A stretch of DNA of 64,000 nt from Frigidibacter albus (lineage in GTDB: Bacteria; Pseudomonadota; Alphaproteobacteria; Rhodobacterales; Rhodobacteraceae). Below are positions 56,207-64,000 of this stretch, one piece after another (the first letter of the stretch is position 1; each line of letters starts with the position of its first letter). The position numbers and the translations under genes are program-made. The stretch is from positions 352,963 through 416,962 of the forward strand of contig NZ_JAAAUC010000003.1 in the NCBI RefSeq assembly GCF_009908165.1, in the 5' to 3' direction. The notes under the pieces are model-generated. The model was not told where the DNA came from, did not search any database, and saw only the letters and a program-made list of their open reading frames with translations.

Positions 56207-56947
56207 ATGGAACGCAAGCCACGGACCATTGGCGGCATCACCGATCTGTCGCGCAGCCGTGCGCAGGCGCCGCGCGCTGCGGATCTGATCTACCGCGAGC
56301 TGCACCGCGACATCGTGTCGATGAAGCTGAAGCCGAACAGCAAGATTTCGGAAAAGGACCTGCTGGAGCATTTCGGTGTGTCCCGGACCCCGCTGCGCGA
56401 GGCGGTGCTGCGGCTGGCCGACGAGGGGCTGGTCAATGTCTTTCCGCAGGCCGGCACCTTCGTCGCGCCGATTCCGGTGCGGCTGCTGCAGGAGTCGATC
56501 CTGATCCGCAAGGCGCTGGAAACGGTGATCGCCGAAACCGCGGCGCGGCGGGGGCTAAAGGCGGATATCGAGGCCATCGACACCAATCTGGCCGAGATGG
56601 AGGCCCGGCTGCGTTCGGGCGATCTGGGCGCGTTTCACCAGATCGACAACGAGTTTCACCGGCTGATCGGCCGCATCTCGGGACTTGGGACGGTGATGGC
56701 GGCCATCGGGCATGTGCGCGCCCAGATCGACCGCTACCGGTTGCTGACACTGCCGCAGGCCGGGCGCCTGACACGGGTGCTGGTTGAACATCGCGCCGTG
56801 CGCGACGCGATTGCTGCGGGGGATGCGGCGGCGGCGGGGGCGGCGATGGCGCTGCACATCGGCCAGATGCTCGATGAGGTCGAGGTGCTTCAGAACCTCG
56901 ATTGGGATTTTTTTTACGATGACCGCGACACCGAGAGGCAGACATGA
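56207..56947 (+). CDS. GntR (FadR/FCD) family regulator of the kdu genes
   Basis: 246 residues. The winged helix has ISEKDLLEHFGVSRTPLREAVLRLADEGLV, then an FCD ligand domain with metal-site residues in FHQIDNEFHRLIGR and VEHRAVRDAI and ALHIGQML. It overlaps kduI by ATGA. Likely senses a uronate-derived sugar acid and represses its own operon. The ATG at 56207 follows GGGGAGGGG. Confidence 0.9.
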   Translation: MERKPRTIGGITDLSRSRAQAPRAADLIYRELHRDIVSMKLKPNSKISEKDLLEHFGVSRTPLREAVLRLADEGLVNVFPQAGTFVAPIPVRLLQESILIRKALETVIAETAARRGLKADIEAIDTNLAEMEARLRSGDLGAFHQIDNEFHRLIGRISGLGTVMAAIGHVRAQIDRYRLLTLPQAGRLTRVLVEHRAVRDAIAAGDAAAAGAAMALHIGQMLDEVEVLQNLDWDFFYDDRDTERQT

Positions 56948-57786
56948 CCGACGCAATTGAGATCAGGCACAACATCCATCCCGAGATGGCCCGCGCGATG
57001 GACAGCGAGGCGCTGCGCCGGCATTTCCGGATCGAGGCGCTGTTCGTGCCGGGGGCGGTGCGGATGACCTATTCGCATATCGACCGGCTGGTGGTGGCGG
57101 GGGTCGTGCCGCTGGCCGACCCGCTGCCATTGCCCACCCCCAGGGCGATCGGGCAGGCGCGGTTCTTCGATGCCCGCGAGGGCGGGGTGATCAATATCGG
57201 CGGGCCGGGCCGCGTGGTGGTGGACGGGCAGACCTATCCGCTGGCCGGCGATGCCGCGCTCTACATCTCGCGCGGGGCGGGCGAGGTCAGCCTTTCCAGC
57301 GACGATGCCGCCGACCCGGCGCAGTTCTACATGGTCTCGACCCCGGCGCACAAGGAGCTGCAGACGCAGATCGTGGACGGCGCCCGTGCCAACCGGCTGG
57401 AGCTCGGCGCGCAGGAGACCGCGAACCGGCGCACGATCTTCCAGTTCCTGCATCCCGAGGTGATCGAGACCTGCCAGCTGACGATGGGCCTGACCCGGCT
57501 GCATCCGGGCAGCGTGTGGAACACCATGCCCGCCCATACCCATGACCGGCGGTCCGAGGTCTATCTGTACTTCGGTCTGCCCGAAGGGCAACGGGTCTTT
57601 CACCTGATGGGAGAGCCGGACCAGACCCGGCACATCGTCATGGCCAATGGCGAGGCGGTGCTGTCGCCCTCGTGGTCAATCCATTCGGGGGCGGGCACGT
57701 CGGCCTATGCCTTCATCTGGGCGATGGCGGGCGACAACAAGGATTTCGCCGACATGGACCAGCTGAGGATCGAGGACCTGAAATGA
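56944..57786 (+). CDS. kduI: 5-dehydro-4-deoxy-D-glucuronate isomerase
   Basis: 280 residues of the KduI cupin family: IRHNIHPEMARAMDSEALRRHF, VPGAVRMTYSHIDRLVVAG, and metal ligands in GSVWNTMPAHTHDRRSEVYLYF and SWSIHSGAGTSAYAFIWAM. It converts 4-deoxy-L-threo-5-hexosulose uronate to 3-deoxy-D-glycero-2,5-hexodiulosonate in pectin or alginate-type uronate breakdown. Overlaps with gntR and kduD (ATGA at both ends). Confidence 0.96.
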   Translation: MTDAIEIRHNIHPEMARAMDSEALRRHFRIEALFVPGAVRMTYSHIDRLVVAGVVPLADPLPLPTPRAIGQARFFDAREGGVINIGGPGRVVVDGQTYPLAGDAALYISRGAGEVSLSSDDAADPAQFYMVSTPAHKELQTQIVDGARANRLELGAQETANRRTIFQFLHPEVIETCQLTMGLTRLHPGSVWNTMPAHTHDRRSEVYLYFGLPEGQRVFHLMGEPDQTRHIVMANGEAVLSPSWSIHSGAGTSAYAFIWAMAGDNKDFADMDQLRIEDLK

Positions 57787-58544
57787 CCGATACGTCCCCC
57801 TTCGACCTTGGCGGAAAGGTTGCGCTGATCACCGGCGCCAATACCGGGATCGGGCAGGGCATCGCCGTCGCCCTCGCCGCCGCGGGTGCCGATGTGGTGC
57901 TGGTCGGGCGCTCGGCCATGGACGAGACCCGGGCGCTGCTGGCCCCGCACGGCACCCGCGTGCATGAGATCCGGGCCGACCTCTCCTCGACCGCGCCGCT
58001 GGCGGGGCTGGTCGGGGAGACCGTCGCCACGCTTGGCGGGCTCGACATCCTGGTGAACAACGCCGGCATCATCCGCCGCGCCGACGCGGTGGATTACAGC
58101 GAGGCCGACTGGGACGCGGTGATGGACACCAACCTCAAGTCGCTGTTCTTCCTGAGCCAGGCGGCGGGGCGGCACATGATCGCGCAGGGCGCCGGGAAGA
58201 TCGTCAACATCGCCTCGCTGCTGTCCTTCCAGGGCGGCATCCGCATTCCGGCCTATACTGCCTCGAAAAGCGGGGTGGCGGGGCTGACCCGGCTTCTTGC
58301 CTGCGAATGGGCCGCCAAGGGCGTAAACGTCAACGCCATTGCGCCGGGGTATTTCGTGACCAACAACACCGAGGCGCTGCGCGCCGATCCGGACCGCAAT
58401 GGCGCCATTCTGGGCCGCATTCCGGCGGGCCGCTGGGGCAAGCCGGCGGAGATAGGCGGGGCGGCGGTGTTCCTGGCCTCGGGCGCGTCGGACTACATAA
58501 ATGGTGTGGTGCTGCCCGTCGACGGCGGCTGGCTGGCGCGCTGA
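57783..58544 (+). CDS. kduD: 2-deoxy-D-gluconate 3-dehydrogenase / KduD
   Basis: 253 residues, classical SDR: ITGANTGIGQGIAVALAAAGADVVLVGR for the cofactor, NNAGIIRRADAVDYSEADWD, catalytic YTASKSGVAGLTRLLA, and the terminal VLPVDGGWLAR. It reduces the KduI product to 2-keto-3-deoxygluconate. No kinase or aldolase for KDG follows; the operon breaks off at the decayed region downstream, so the rest of the pathway lies elsewhere. Confidence 0.95.
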   Translation: MTDTSPFDLGGKVALITGANTGIGQGIAVALAAAGADVVLVGRSAMDETRALLAPHGTRVHEIRADLSSTAPLAGLVGETVATLGGLDILVNNAGIIRRADAVDYSEADWDAVMDTNLKSLFFLSQAAGRHMIAQGAGKIVNIASLLSFQGGIRIPAYTASKSGVAGLTRLLACEWAAKGVNVNAIAPGYFVTNNTEALRADPDRNGAILGRIPAGRWGKPAEIGGAAVFLASGASDYINGVVLPVDGGWLAR

Positions 58545-59199
58545 GCGCAGCAGCAAGCGGGAAGGTCTGCGGCAACGGGCCAGCCAACGCGATGTCGGGC
58601 CGGTGCGGCCCTGTCTGTCCGGGGCACGGGCCAGGCTGCATCGGGCGGCAGGGGCCGATGGGCCCGCTGCGCCCGATCCCTCTCCCAACTTGCGCCAGGT
58701 GAAAGGCAGGCCGCAGACCCCGCAGGTCCTGGTCGGGAGGCCCGATTTCTTGCGCGCCTGGGCATGGGTCGGTCCTGCGGCTCTGGCGGGCTGGTTTCCC
58801 CCCTCATTTGACGCGGTGGTTTGGCGACTGTGAGGCAATGCCCGGGTTGCAGTCGCCCGAGCGGAGTACCGGCAGTGCCGCAGGGATCCCGACCGGTGGC
58901 GGCGGCATCCGGCTGCTCTTGCCGACATGCCTCGATGCTTCATTGCCTTCCTCCACCCAAGCGATTCCCTGTTCGCTTCGGGAGTTTGAGGATCTGGCGG
59001 CAGGCGTGACCAGTTCGCTCAAGTCGACCAGTACCGCCAGATCGACCTGCGGCGACCCAATGGTCATGCCGGCGCAAAACACCGGATCAGCCATCCAACC
59101 GGCGATCGTCACGACGACGTCCGCTGGACCCGATACCTGGAGGAACTGGCCTGTCGCCCGCTGCTCAACGCGGCGAACGCAAACCTTCTGACCAAAATA
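58545..59199. other. Gene-free, decayed region after kduD
   Basis: 655 bases with no intact gene. Several long frames are open by base composition only. One segment, about 59012-59190 on the plus strand (FAQVDQYRQIDLRRPNG, then RYLEELACRPLLNAANANLL), reads like a fragment of a former protein that I cannot name; an in-frame stop cuts it off upstream. The region runs straight into the left end of an IS remnant, consistent with past insertion and deletion. Confidence 0.5.
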
Positions 59200-59502
59200 G
59201 GGTCAGGACCCGTTCTTGCATCATAGCCAGAACATGACGGTTGCGGCGAGGGCGATGGCGGAGAGGAAGACCTTCGCGCACCTGTCGTAGCGGGTGGCAA
59301 CCCTGCGCCAGTCCTTGAGACGCCCGAACATGATCTCGATCCGGTTGCGGCGTTTGGAGCGGCGCTTGTCATGCTTGATGGGCTTGGCGCGCGACTTCCG
59401 GCCCGGGACGCAGGGCTTTATCCCCTTGTCTTTCAACGCATCTCTGAACCAGTTGAATCATGCAGCCGCAGCGACCTCAAGCAGATCAATGGGTCCTGAC
59501 CC
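59200..59502 (-). mobile_element. Internally deleted IS5-family (IS427-like) element
   Basis: About 300 bases bounded by inverted ends GGGTCAGGACCC (59200-59211) and GGGTCCTGACCC (59491-59502), each flanked by TA, the target duplication usual for this subgroup. Inside, on the minus strand, only the last part of the transposase gene remains. The element therefore kept both ends but lost most of its middle, like a MITE. Confidence 0.75.
59221..59454 (-). pseudogene. Transposase C-terminal fragment (IS5 family)
   Basis: The frame reads FNWFRDALKDKGIKPCVPGRKS, then KHDKRRSKRRNRIEIMFGRLKDW with the catalytic Glu of the DDE set, and ends in ALAATVMFWL. This is the normal C-terminus of IS5-family (IS427 group) transposases. 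A TGA directly upstream and the missing N-terminal two thirds show it is dead. Confidence 0.85.
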
Positions 59503-59685
59503 TAGAACAGACGATTTTCCTTTGCCCGGCAGGCCGGGCAGGACAGCAGCCTCCCTTCTCGCAGATCTGTGGGTCAGCGTTGCGCGCCGCCTCCAACCCG
59601 CGCTCTGCCGTGCTTGTTTTGCGGCACGGGTTGATCTCCGGCTGTGGTGCGAGCATTTCGGGGACTCAGGATACAGGAGCCTCAG

Positions 59686-60441
59686 ATGCTGAAATCTCTC
59701 TCCCTCGCCGCGCTGCTGGCCGCAGCATCGGTCGCCCCCGCCGCCGCCGAGACCATCCGTGTCGGCATGTCCGGCGGCTATTTTCCCTTCACCTTCGTCC
59801 GGCAGGACCAGCTGCAAGGCTTCGAGGTCGATCTGATGACCGCCCTCGCCGAACGCACCGGCGACACGGTGGAATTCTCGACGATGTCGTTCTCGGGCCT
59901 GATCGGCGCGCTGGAGGCGGGCCGCATCGACACGGTTGCCAACCAGATCACCATCACGCCCGAGCGCGAGGCCAAGTTCGCCTTCAGCCAGCCCTATGTC
60001 TATGACGGGGCGCAGGTGGTGGTGAAAAAGGGCAATGAGGCCGAGATCACCGGCGTCGAAAGCCTGAAGGGCCGCACCGTGGCCGTCAACCTCGGCTCCA
60101 ACTTCGAGCAGCTGCTGCGCGAGCTGCCCTTTGCGGATGAGATCGACATCCGCACCTATGAAAGCAACATCGAGCAGGACACCGCGCTTGGCCGGGTCGA
60201 TGCCTTCGTGATGGACCGCGTCTCCTCGGCGCAGGTCATCGCGGAAAGCCCGCTGCCGCTGGCGCTCGCCGGCGCGCCCTTCAGCGAGATCCAGAACGCG
60301 CTGCCCTTCCGCAACGATGCCGAGGGCCAGGCGCTGCGTGACAAGCTGGACGCGGCGCTGACCGAGATGAAGGCGGATGGTACGCTGAAGGCCATTTCCG
60401 AGAAGTGGCTGGCGCTTGACGTGACAGCGCCGGCGGGCTGA
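59686..60441 (+). CDS. Polar amino acid ABC transporter substrate-binding protein
   Basis: 251 residues with a Sec signal (MLKSLSLAALLAAASVAPAAAE) and a type II binding fold of family 3: RVGMSGGYFPFTFVRQDQLQGFEVDLM, NQITITPEREAKFAFSQPYVYDG and GRTVAVNLGSNFEQLL. CAGGAG lies before the ATG. It is the receptor of the permease and ATPase encoded next. Amino acid or opine-like ligands are expected; exact specificity cannot be told. Confidence 0.92.
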   Translation: MLKSLSLAALLAAASVAPAAAETIRVGMSGGYFPFTFVRQDQLQGFEVDLMTALAERTGDTVEFSTMSFSGLIGALEAGRIDTVANQITITPEREAKFAFSQPYVYDGAQVVVKKGNEAEITGVESLKGRTVAVNLGSNFEQLLRELPFADEIDIRTYESNIEQDTALGRVDAFVMDRVSSAQVIAESPLPLALAGAPFSEIQNALPFRNDAEGQALRDKLDAALTEMKADGTLKAISEKWLALDVTAPAG

Positions 60442-60445
60442 ACCG

Positions 60446-61120
60446 ATGCGGGCACTGGATATCGACTACATGCTGGGTCTGGTGCCCGTCATCCTTGGCT
60501 ATGTGCCGCTGACGATCGGCATGGCGCTTGCGGCGATGGTCTGCGCGCTGCTGCTGGCCTGCCTGCTGGCGGTGGAGCGGGTGGCGCGCATCCCGGTGCT
60601 CGACCAGTTCGTGCAGCTGTTCATCAGCTTCTTCCGCGGCACGCCGCTGCTGGTGCAGCTGTTCCTGTTCTACTACGGCCTGCCGCAGATCCTGCCCGTT
60701 CTTGCCGGCATCAACGGCGTTACGGCGGCGATCATCGGGCTGACGCTGCATTTCTCGGCCTACATGGCCGAAAGCATCCGCGCCGCGATCCTTGGCGTCG
60801 ACCGCAGCCAGTGGGAAGCCTCGCAGGCCGTTGGCATGACCCAAGGCCAGCTGATGCGCCGCATCATCCTGCCGCAGGCGGCGCGTGTCGCCGCGCCGAC
60901 GCTGGTCAATTACTTCATCGACATGATCAAGAGCACCTCGCTGGCCTTCACCCTCGGCGTGACCGAAATGATGGGCGCGACGCAGAAGGAAGCCGCGGGC
61001 AGCTTCCTCTACTTCGAGGCGTTCCTTGTCGTGGCCATGCTCTACTGGGCCATCGTCGAGGTTCTGTCCTATCTGCAAAGACGGCTGGAAGGCCGGTTGA
61101 ACAAGGCCCTTGCCCGATGA
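60446..61120 (+). CDS. Polar amino acid ABC transporter permease
   Basis: 224 residues with five predicted helices of the HisM/GlnP family: FISFFRGTPLLVQLFLFYYGLPQ and the EAA loop WEASQAVGMTQGQLMRRIILPQAARVAAP. A single permease gene suggests a homodimer. It starts 4 bases after the binding protein gene and overlaps the ATPase gene (ATGA). Confidence 0.94.
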   Translation: MRALDIDYMLGLVPVILGYVPLTIGMALAAMVCALLLACLLAVERVARIPVLDQFVQLFISFFRGTPLLVQLFLFYYGLPQILPVLAGINGVTAAIIGLTLHFSAYMAESIRAAILGVDRSQWEASQAVGMTQGQLMRRIILPQAARVAAPTLVNYFIDMIKSTSLAFTLGVTEMMGATQKEAAGSFLYFEAFLVVAMLYWAIVEVLSYLQRRLEGRLNKALAR

Positions 61121-61848
61121 TCAGCATCCGCGGATTGACCAAGCGCTTCGGCGCCACGACCGTTCTCGACGGAATCGACCTCGACATCGCGGCGGGGGAG
61201 CGGGTGGCGATCATCGGCCCCTCCGGCACCGGAAAGTCGACGCTGCTGCGCTGCCTGAACTACCTCGACCGGCCCGAGGCCGGCGTGATCCGCATCGGCG
61301 ACCTGACCGTCGATGCGGCGACGGCGAAGCCCGCGCAGATCCTTGCCCTGCGGCGCCGCACCTCGTTCGTGTTCCAGAACTACTCGCTGTTTGCCAACAA
61401 GACCGCGCATCAGAACATCACCGAGGCGCTGATCACCGTGCAGCGCAAACCCCGCGCCGAGGCGGATGCCCGCGCGGATGCGATCCTGCGCGAGATCGGG
61501 TTGGCCGACAAGGCGGGTGCCTATCCCGCGGCGCTGTCGGGCGGGCAGCAACAACGCATCGGGATCGGCCGCGCCATGGCGCTGGATGCGGCGCTGATGC
61601 TGCTGGACGAGCCGACCTCGGCGCTCGACCCCGAATGGGTGGGCGAGGTGCTGGACCTGATGCGCCGGGTAGCCGAACGGCGGCAGACGATGCTGATCGT
61701 CACGCATGAGATGCAGTTCGCCCGCGAGATCGCCGACCGGGTGATCTTCATGGAAGGCGGCCGCATCGTCGAGCAGGGGCCGCCCTCGCAGATCTTCGAC
61801 GCGCCGCAGGACAAGCGGACTGAAAGCTTCCTGCGCCGGGTCCGGTAA
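61117..61848 (+). CDS. Polar amino acid ABC transporter ATP-binding protein
   Basis: 243 residues: Walker A GPSGTGKSTLLRCLNYLDRPEAG, Q loop VFQNYSLFANKTAHQN, signature LSGGQQQRIGIGRAMAL, Walker B LMLLDEPTSALDPEWVGEVL, switch His in VTHEMQFAREIADRVIFMEGG. Completes the three-gene transporter 59686-61848, which is intact although it sits between decayed elements. Confidence 0.95.
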   Translation: MISIRGLTKRFGATTVLDGIDLDIAAGERVAIIGPSGTGKSTLLRCLNYLDRPEAGVIRIGDLTVDAATAKPAQILALRRRTSFVFQNYSLFANKTAHQNITEALITVQRKPRAEADARADAILREIGLADKAGAYPAALSGGQQQRIGIGRAMALDAALMLLDEPTSALDPEWVGEVLDLMRRVAERRQTMLIVTHEMQFAREIADRVIFMEGGRIVEQGPPSQIFDAPQDKRTESFLRRVR

Positions 61849-61879
61849 CCTCGGCGGCCTGTGAGGCGCCTTGGTGCAC

Positions 61880-62245
61880 CTCGCGCCATTCACTCAGCGA
61901 TTTGGTCAGGAAGCTGCAAAAGCTCTTGCTCATCGGTGACAGAGACCGGCCCTGCGCCGTGACGACCGAGACGTCCCGCGTGAGCGAAGGCGACGCGATC
62001 GGGATGCTGATCAAGTCGGGGAAGGCCAGAACCTCGCGCGCCGAGGCCGGGAGCAGCGCGATGCCAAGGCCTGCGCTGACCATCCCCGCGATGCCGGGCT
62101 GCTGCGGGGCCGGAACGCGCCGTCCGTCGTGGGGCGCATGTCGCCGGCGCAGGACATCGACCTCGCCAAGGGCCCAAGCGACGGCGCGGCTCCGACATGC
62201 CACTTCCGCGATAGCGCGGCTGGACGAGATGCTCGGGCTGTCCGA
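61880..62245 (-). pseudogene. LysR-type regulator, C-terminal fragment
   Basis: One minus-strand frame reads GIAGMVSAGLGIALLPASA, then LAFPDLISIPIASPSLTRDVSVVT and the helical end SKSFCSFLTKSLSEW, the typical last third of a LysR effector domain. No N-terminal winged helix is found upstream; the frame instead runs into a transposase scrap. It was probably the regulator of a neighbouring gene. Confidence 0.65.
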
Positions 62246-62306
62246 TGGGTCTGAAATCCCCCTCCATCCCCAGGCCCACAAACCAGCGGAACATGAGGTC
62301 TTGGGC
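62245..62306 (-). pseudogene. Short transposase scrap (RWFVGLGM motif)
   Basis: The minus strand encodes QDLMFRWFVGLGMEGDF, matching the FRWFVGLGM signature near the N-terminus of IS5/IS1182-type transposases. An in-frame stop precedes it and homology stops right after it. It adjoins the LysR fragment, marking an old IS insertion or deletion point. Confidence 0.5.
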
Positions 62307-62695
62307 ACAGCGGGTGGGTTGCGGTCAAGACAAGGCCGCTCCTGACGCCATGCTCTCTGCGCCTTGGAAACGCAAGATCGGCACCAATCCGGCAACCTCT
62401 GCGCCGCGAGAGCGAACTGCTCTCGATAAGGTTCATGCAACTTGAGCCAGAAGTTCGTGAGGCAATGGCCGCGAAGCCGGCATGAAAGGCGACATTCGCC
62501 TGTAGGTCGCTGCTGATGCCGATGACCGGGTAAACGCTAGGTGTCGTCTCTATCGAACTATAGCCCGGGTCCGTGCCGACCAAAGCGCTGCCTGTCCGAT
62601 GTGCAAAGATAGACGGTTTCAATCCTCTGCTGCGGGATCCTAACGCACGCACCGACAGCCAGCGTGTTGTGTGAACCGAACAAGAAGGACCGACA

Positions 62696-63446
62696 ATGCC
62701 GTCACCGACCAATCGGACCCCACGCCTCACGACCACGGCCGGCGCGCCCGTCCCCGACAACCAGAACAGCCTGACGGCCGGTGCTCGCGGGCCGATCCTT
62801 TTGCAGGACTGGCGATTGATCGAGAAGTTGGCGCACCAGAACCGCGAACGGGTTCCCGAACGCGTTGTCCATGCCAAGGGCTGGGGGGCGCATGGCACGA
62901 TCAGGATCACAGGCGACATATCGCACCTGACATGTGCCCGGGTGCTTCAACCCGGCACCGAGACGCCGATGATTGCCCGCTTCTCTACCGTGGCCGGAGA
63001 AATGGGTGCAGCGGATCACGAACGGGACGTCCGGGGCTTCGCGCTCAAGTTCTACACGGAAGAAGGCAACTGGGATCTGGTGGGCAACAACACGCCTGTC
63101 TTCTTCGTTCGTGATCCGCTCAAGTTCCCCGACTTCATCCACACGCAGAAACGCCACCCGCGCACCAACCTGCGGTCGCCGACGGCAATGTGGGATTTCT
63201 GGTCATTGTCGCCGGAAAGCCTGCATCAGGTGACGATCCTGTTTTCGGATCGGGGCCTTCCCGTCAGCCCGATGCACATGAACGGCTACGGCGGCCATGC
63301 CTATAGCCTGTGGAACGAGAACGGCGAGCGGGTCTGGGCCAAGTTCCACTTCAAGACGCGGCAGGGTCATCGTCACTACACGAACGCCGAGGCGAAGATG
63401 GTCATCGGAGAATCGCGCGAGGGTTATCAGGAAGCGCTGTTCGGCG
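62696..63446 (+). pseudogene. Catalase gene interrupted by an IS3-family element
   Basis: The first 250 residues of a monofunctional haem catalase: active His59 in [12 protein letters not shown], Asn132 in [34 protein letters not shown] and [19 protein letters not shown]. Homology stops after [11 protein letters not shown] at about 63446, where an IS3-type end begins; the haem-ligating Tyr region is missing here. The remainder may continue beyond the IS, outside the window. Confidence 0.85.
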
Positions 63447-64000
63447 TGACCTGCCACTGGTCTTTCATCCAGCCGCGACCGGAGCCCGTTGGTCATTTAC
63501 GCCTTTCGGCGCGGGTTGAGCAATCGCCCGGCGCGCGGAACTTTCATTGCGTGCAGCGGGTCGGGCGATTGCGGTGGTCAGGTGCAGGGCGAAGCCTGCG
63601 GGGGTCTGGTAGCCAAGCGCGGAATGCGGCCGCGCGGTGTTGTAATCGGTGACCCAGGCCGCCATCAACTCGCGGGCATGGGCGATGTTGCGGAACAGGG
63701 TCTCGTTCAGAAACTCGTCCCGCATCCGGCCGTTGAAACTCTCAACAAATCCATTCTGCATGGGCTTGCCGGGCGCGATGTAGTGCCATTCGACCTTCTG
63801 CTCGGCGCACCACTTCAGGATCGCGTTCGAGGTCAGTTCCGTTCCATTGTCCGAGACGATCATCCCGGGCCTCCCGCGCCGTTCGATCAGCGCCGTCAGT
63901 TCCCGGGCTACGCGGCGGCCCGAGATCGAGGTGTCGGGGATCGCCGCCAGGCATTCGCGTGTGACGTCATCCACCACGTTCAGCACCCGGAAGCGCCGGC
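63447..64000 (-). mobile_element. IS3-family insertion sequence (right part outside window)
   Basis: The element's end is likely TGACCTGCCACTGG starting at 63447, exactly where catalase homology ends. Inside is the 3' part of the transposase gene on the minus strand. The other end, and thus the size and target duplication, lie beyond the window. Confidence 0.75.
63465..64000 (-). CDS. IS3-family transposase OrfB (integrase core, N-terminus outside window)
   Basis: At least 173 residues of the rve integrase domain: [17 protein letters not shown] (first Asp), [15 protein letters not shown] (second Asp), [24 protein letters not shown] (Glu), and [14 protein letters not shown]. The frame is open to the right edge, so the gene begins further on. 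It inserts and moves the IS3 element that broke the catalase gene. The C-terminal tail after [13 protein letters not shown] is Arg/Ala-rich. Confidence 0.9.
   Translation of the reverse strand, partial: RRFRVLNVVDDVTRECLAAIPDTSISGRRVARELTALIERRGRPGMIVSDNGTELTSNAILKWCAEQKVEWHYIAPGKPMQNGFVESFNGRMRDEFLNETLFRNIAHARELMAAWVTDYNTARPHSALGYQTPAGFALHLTTAIARPAARNESSARRAIAQPAPKGVNDQRAPVAAG

Larger units (their letters stand above)
61849..62695. other. Decayed region between the ABC transporter and catalase
   Basis: 847 bases without an intact gene. The left part holds a LysR fragment, the middle a short transposase fragment (both on the minus strand, listed next). From about 62300 to 62695 I see nothing assignable apart from the expected promoter and leader region of the catalase gene. 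Confidence 0.6.

Noticed and set aside
58804..59112. Overlapping frames on both strands after kduD
   Set aside because: No ribosome sites and no domain features; consistent with decayed sequence rather than genes.

Overview
The window is high-GC DNA typical of an alphaproteobacterium, most likely a member of the Rhodobacterales (Rhodobacter/Paracoccus/Gemmobacter type). The pointers are the nirK-nirV pair behind an NnrR-type box, a tandem glycine riboswitch before gcvTHP, an acr3-GAPDH-arsJ arsenic operon, a DUF3141/fabI/ackA-pta block, and densely overlapping genes. The genus is inferred from gene content, not from a search.

Layout. 1-3614: a cut-off gene end, a small YdeI-like protein, copper nitrite reductase NirK with its partner NirV, and a Gly-rich membrane protein. 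3726-7973: an arsenic operon coding for an ArsR-ArsC fusion, the Acr3 arsenite pump, an arsenate-linked GAPDH and ArsJ. 8171-15556: a conserved but poorly understood set (transglutaminase-DUF2126, ATP-grasp/alpha-E fusion, second transglutaminase) facing a class I amidotransferase. 15728-17014: a VOC protein and a MarR regulator. 17114-35719: a long co-directional run of 15 genes. It codes for a molybdenum hydroxylase, a 6-hydroxynicotinate-reductase-like protein, UPF0280, DUF1185, an unassigned membrane protein, a complete branched-chain-type ABC transporter, HyuA/HyuB, a CaiB-type CoA transferase and an HDAC-like amidohydrolase. It reads as uptake plus catabolism of an N-heterocycle or lactam and is the most intriguing system here. 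35787-40425: glycine riboswitch and gcvTHP. 40631-45135: a Lys-rich small protein, thioredoxin, tRNA-Ala, an A/T-rich HEPN-type gene inserted behind that tRNA, a GNAT protein, tRNA-Arg, and an HxlR/quinone-reductase pair. 45366-47586: a periplasmic rhodanese, a YeeE/TsuA-type transporter and a tiny exported protein (sulfur uptake). 47588-55872, minus strand: an alpha/beta hydrolase, a CoA transferase pair, acetate kinase, a MaoC-phosphotransacetylase fusion, a DUF3141 protein and FabI (acyl-CoA/acyl-phosphate metabolism). 56207-58544: a GntR regulator with kduI and kduD (uronate/pectin degradation). 58545-64000: a decayed mobile-element zone. It holds an internally deleted IS5-type element, an intact polar amino acid ABC transporter, LysR and transposase relics, and a catalase gene broken by an IS3-family element that runs off the right edge.

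Genes mostly work as compact operons with ATGA or TGATG overlaps. The tandem direct repeat before arsRC, the perfect TTGTG-N4-CACAA box before nirK, the double glycine riboswitch before gcvT and several inverted repeats before divergent regulators are the regulatory signals that can be read from the sequence.
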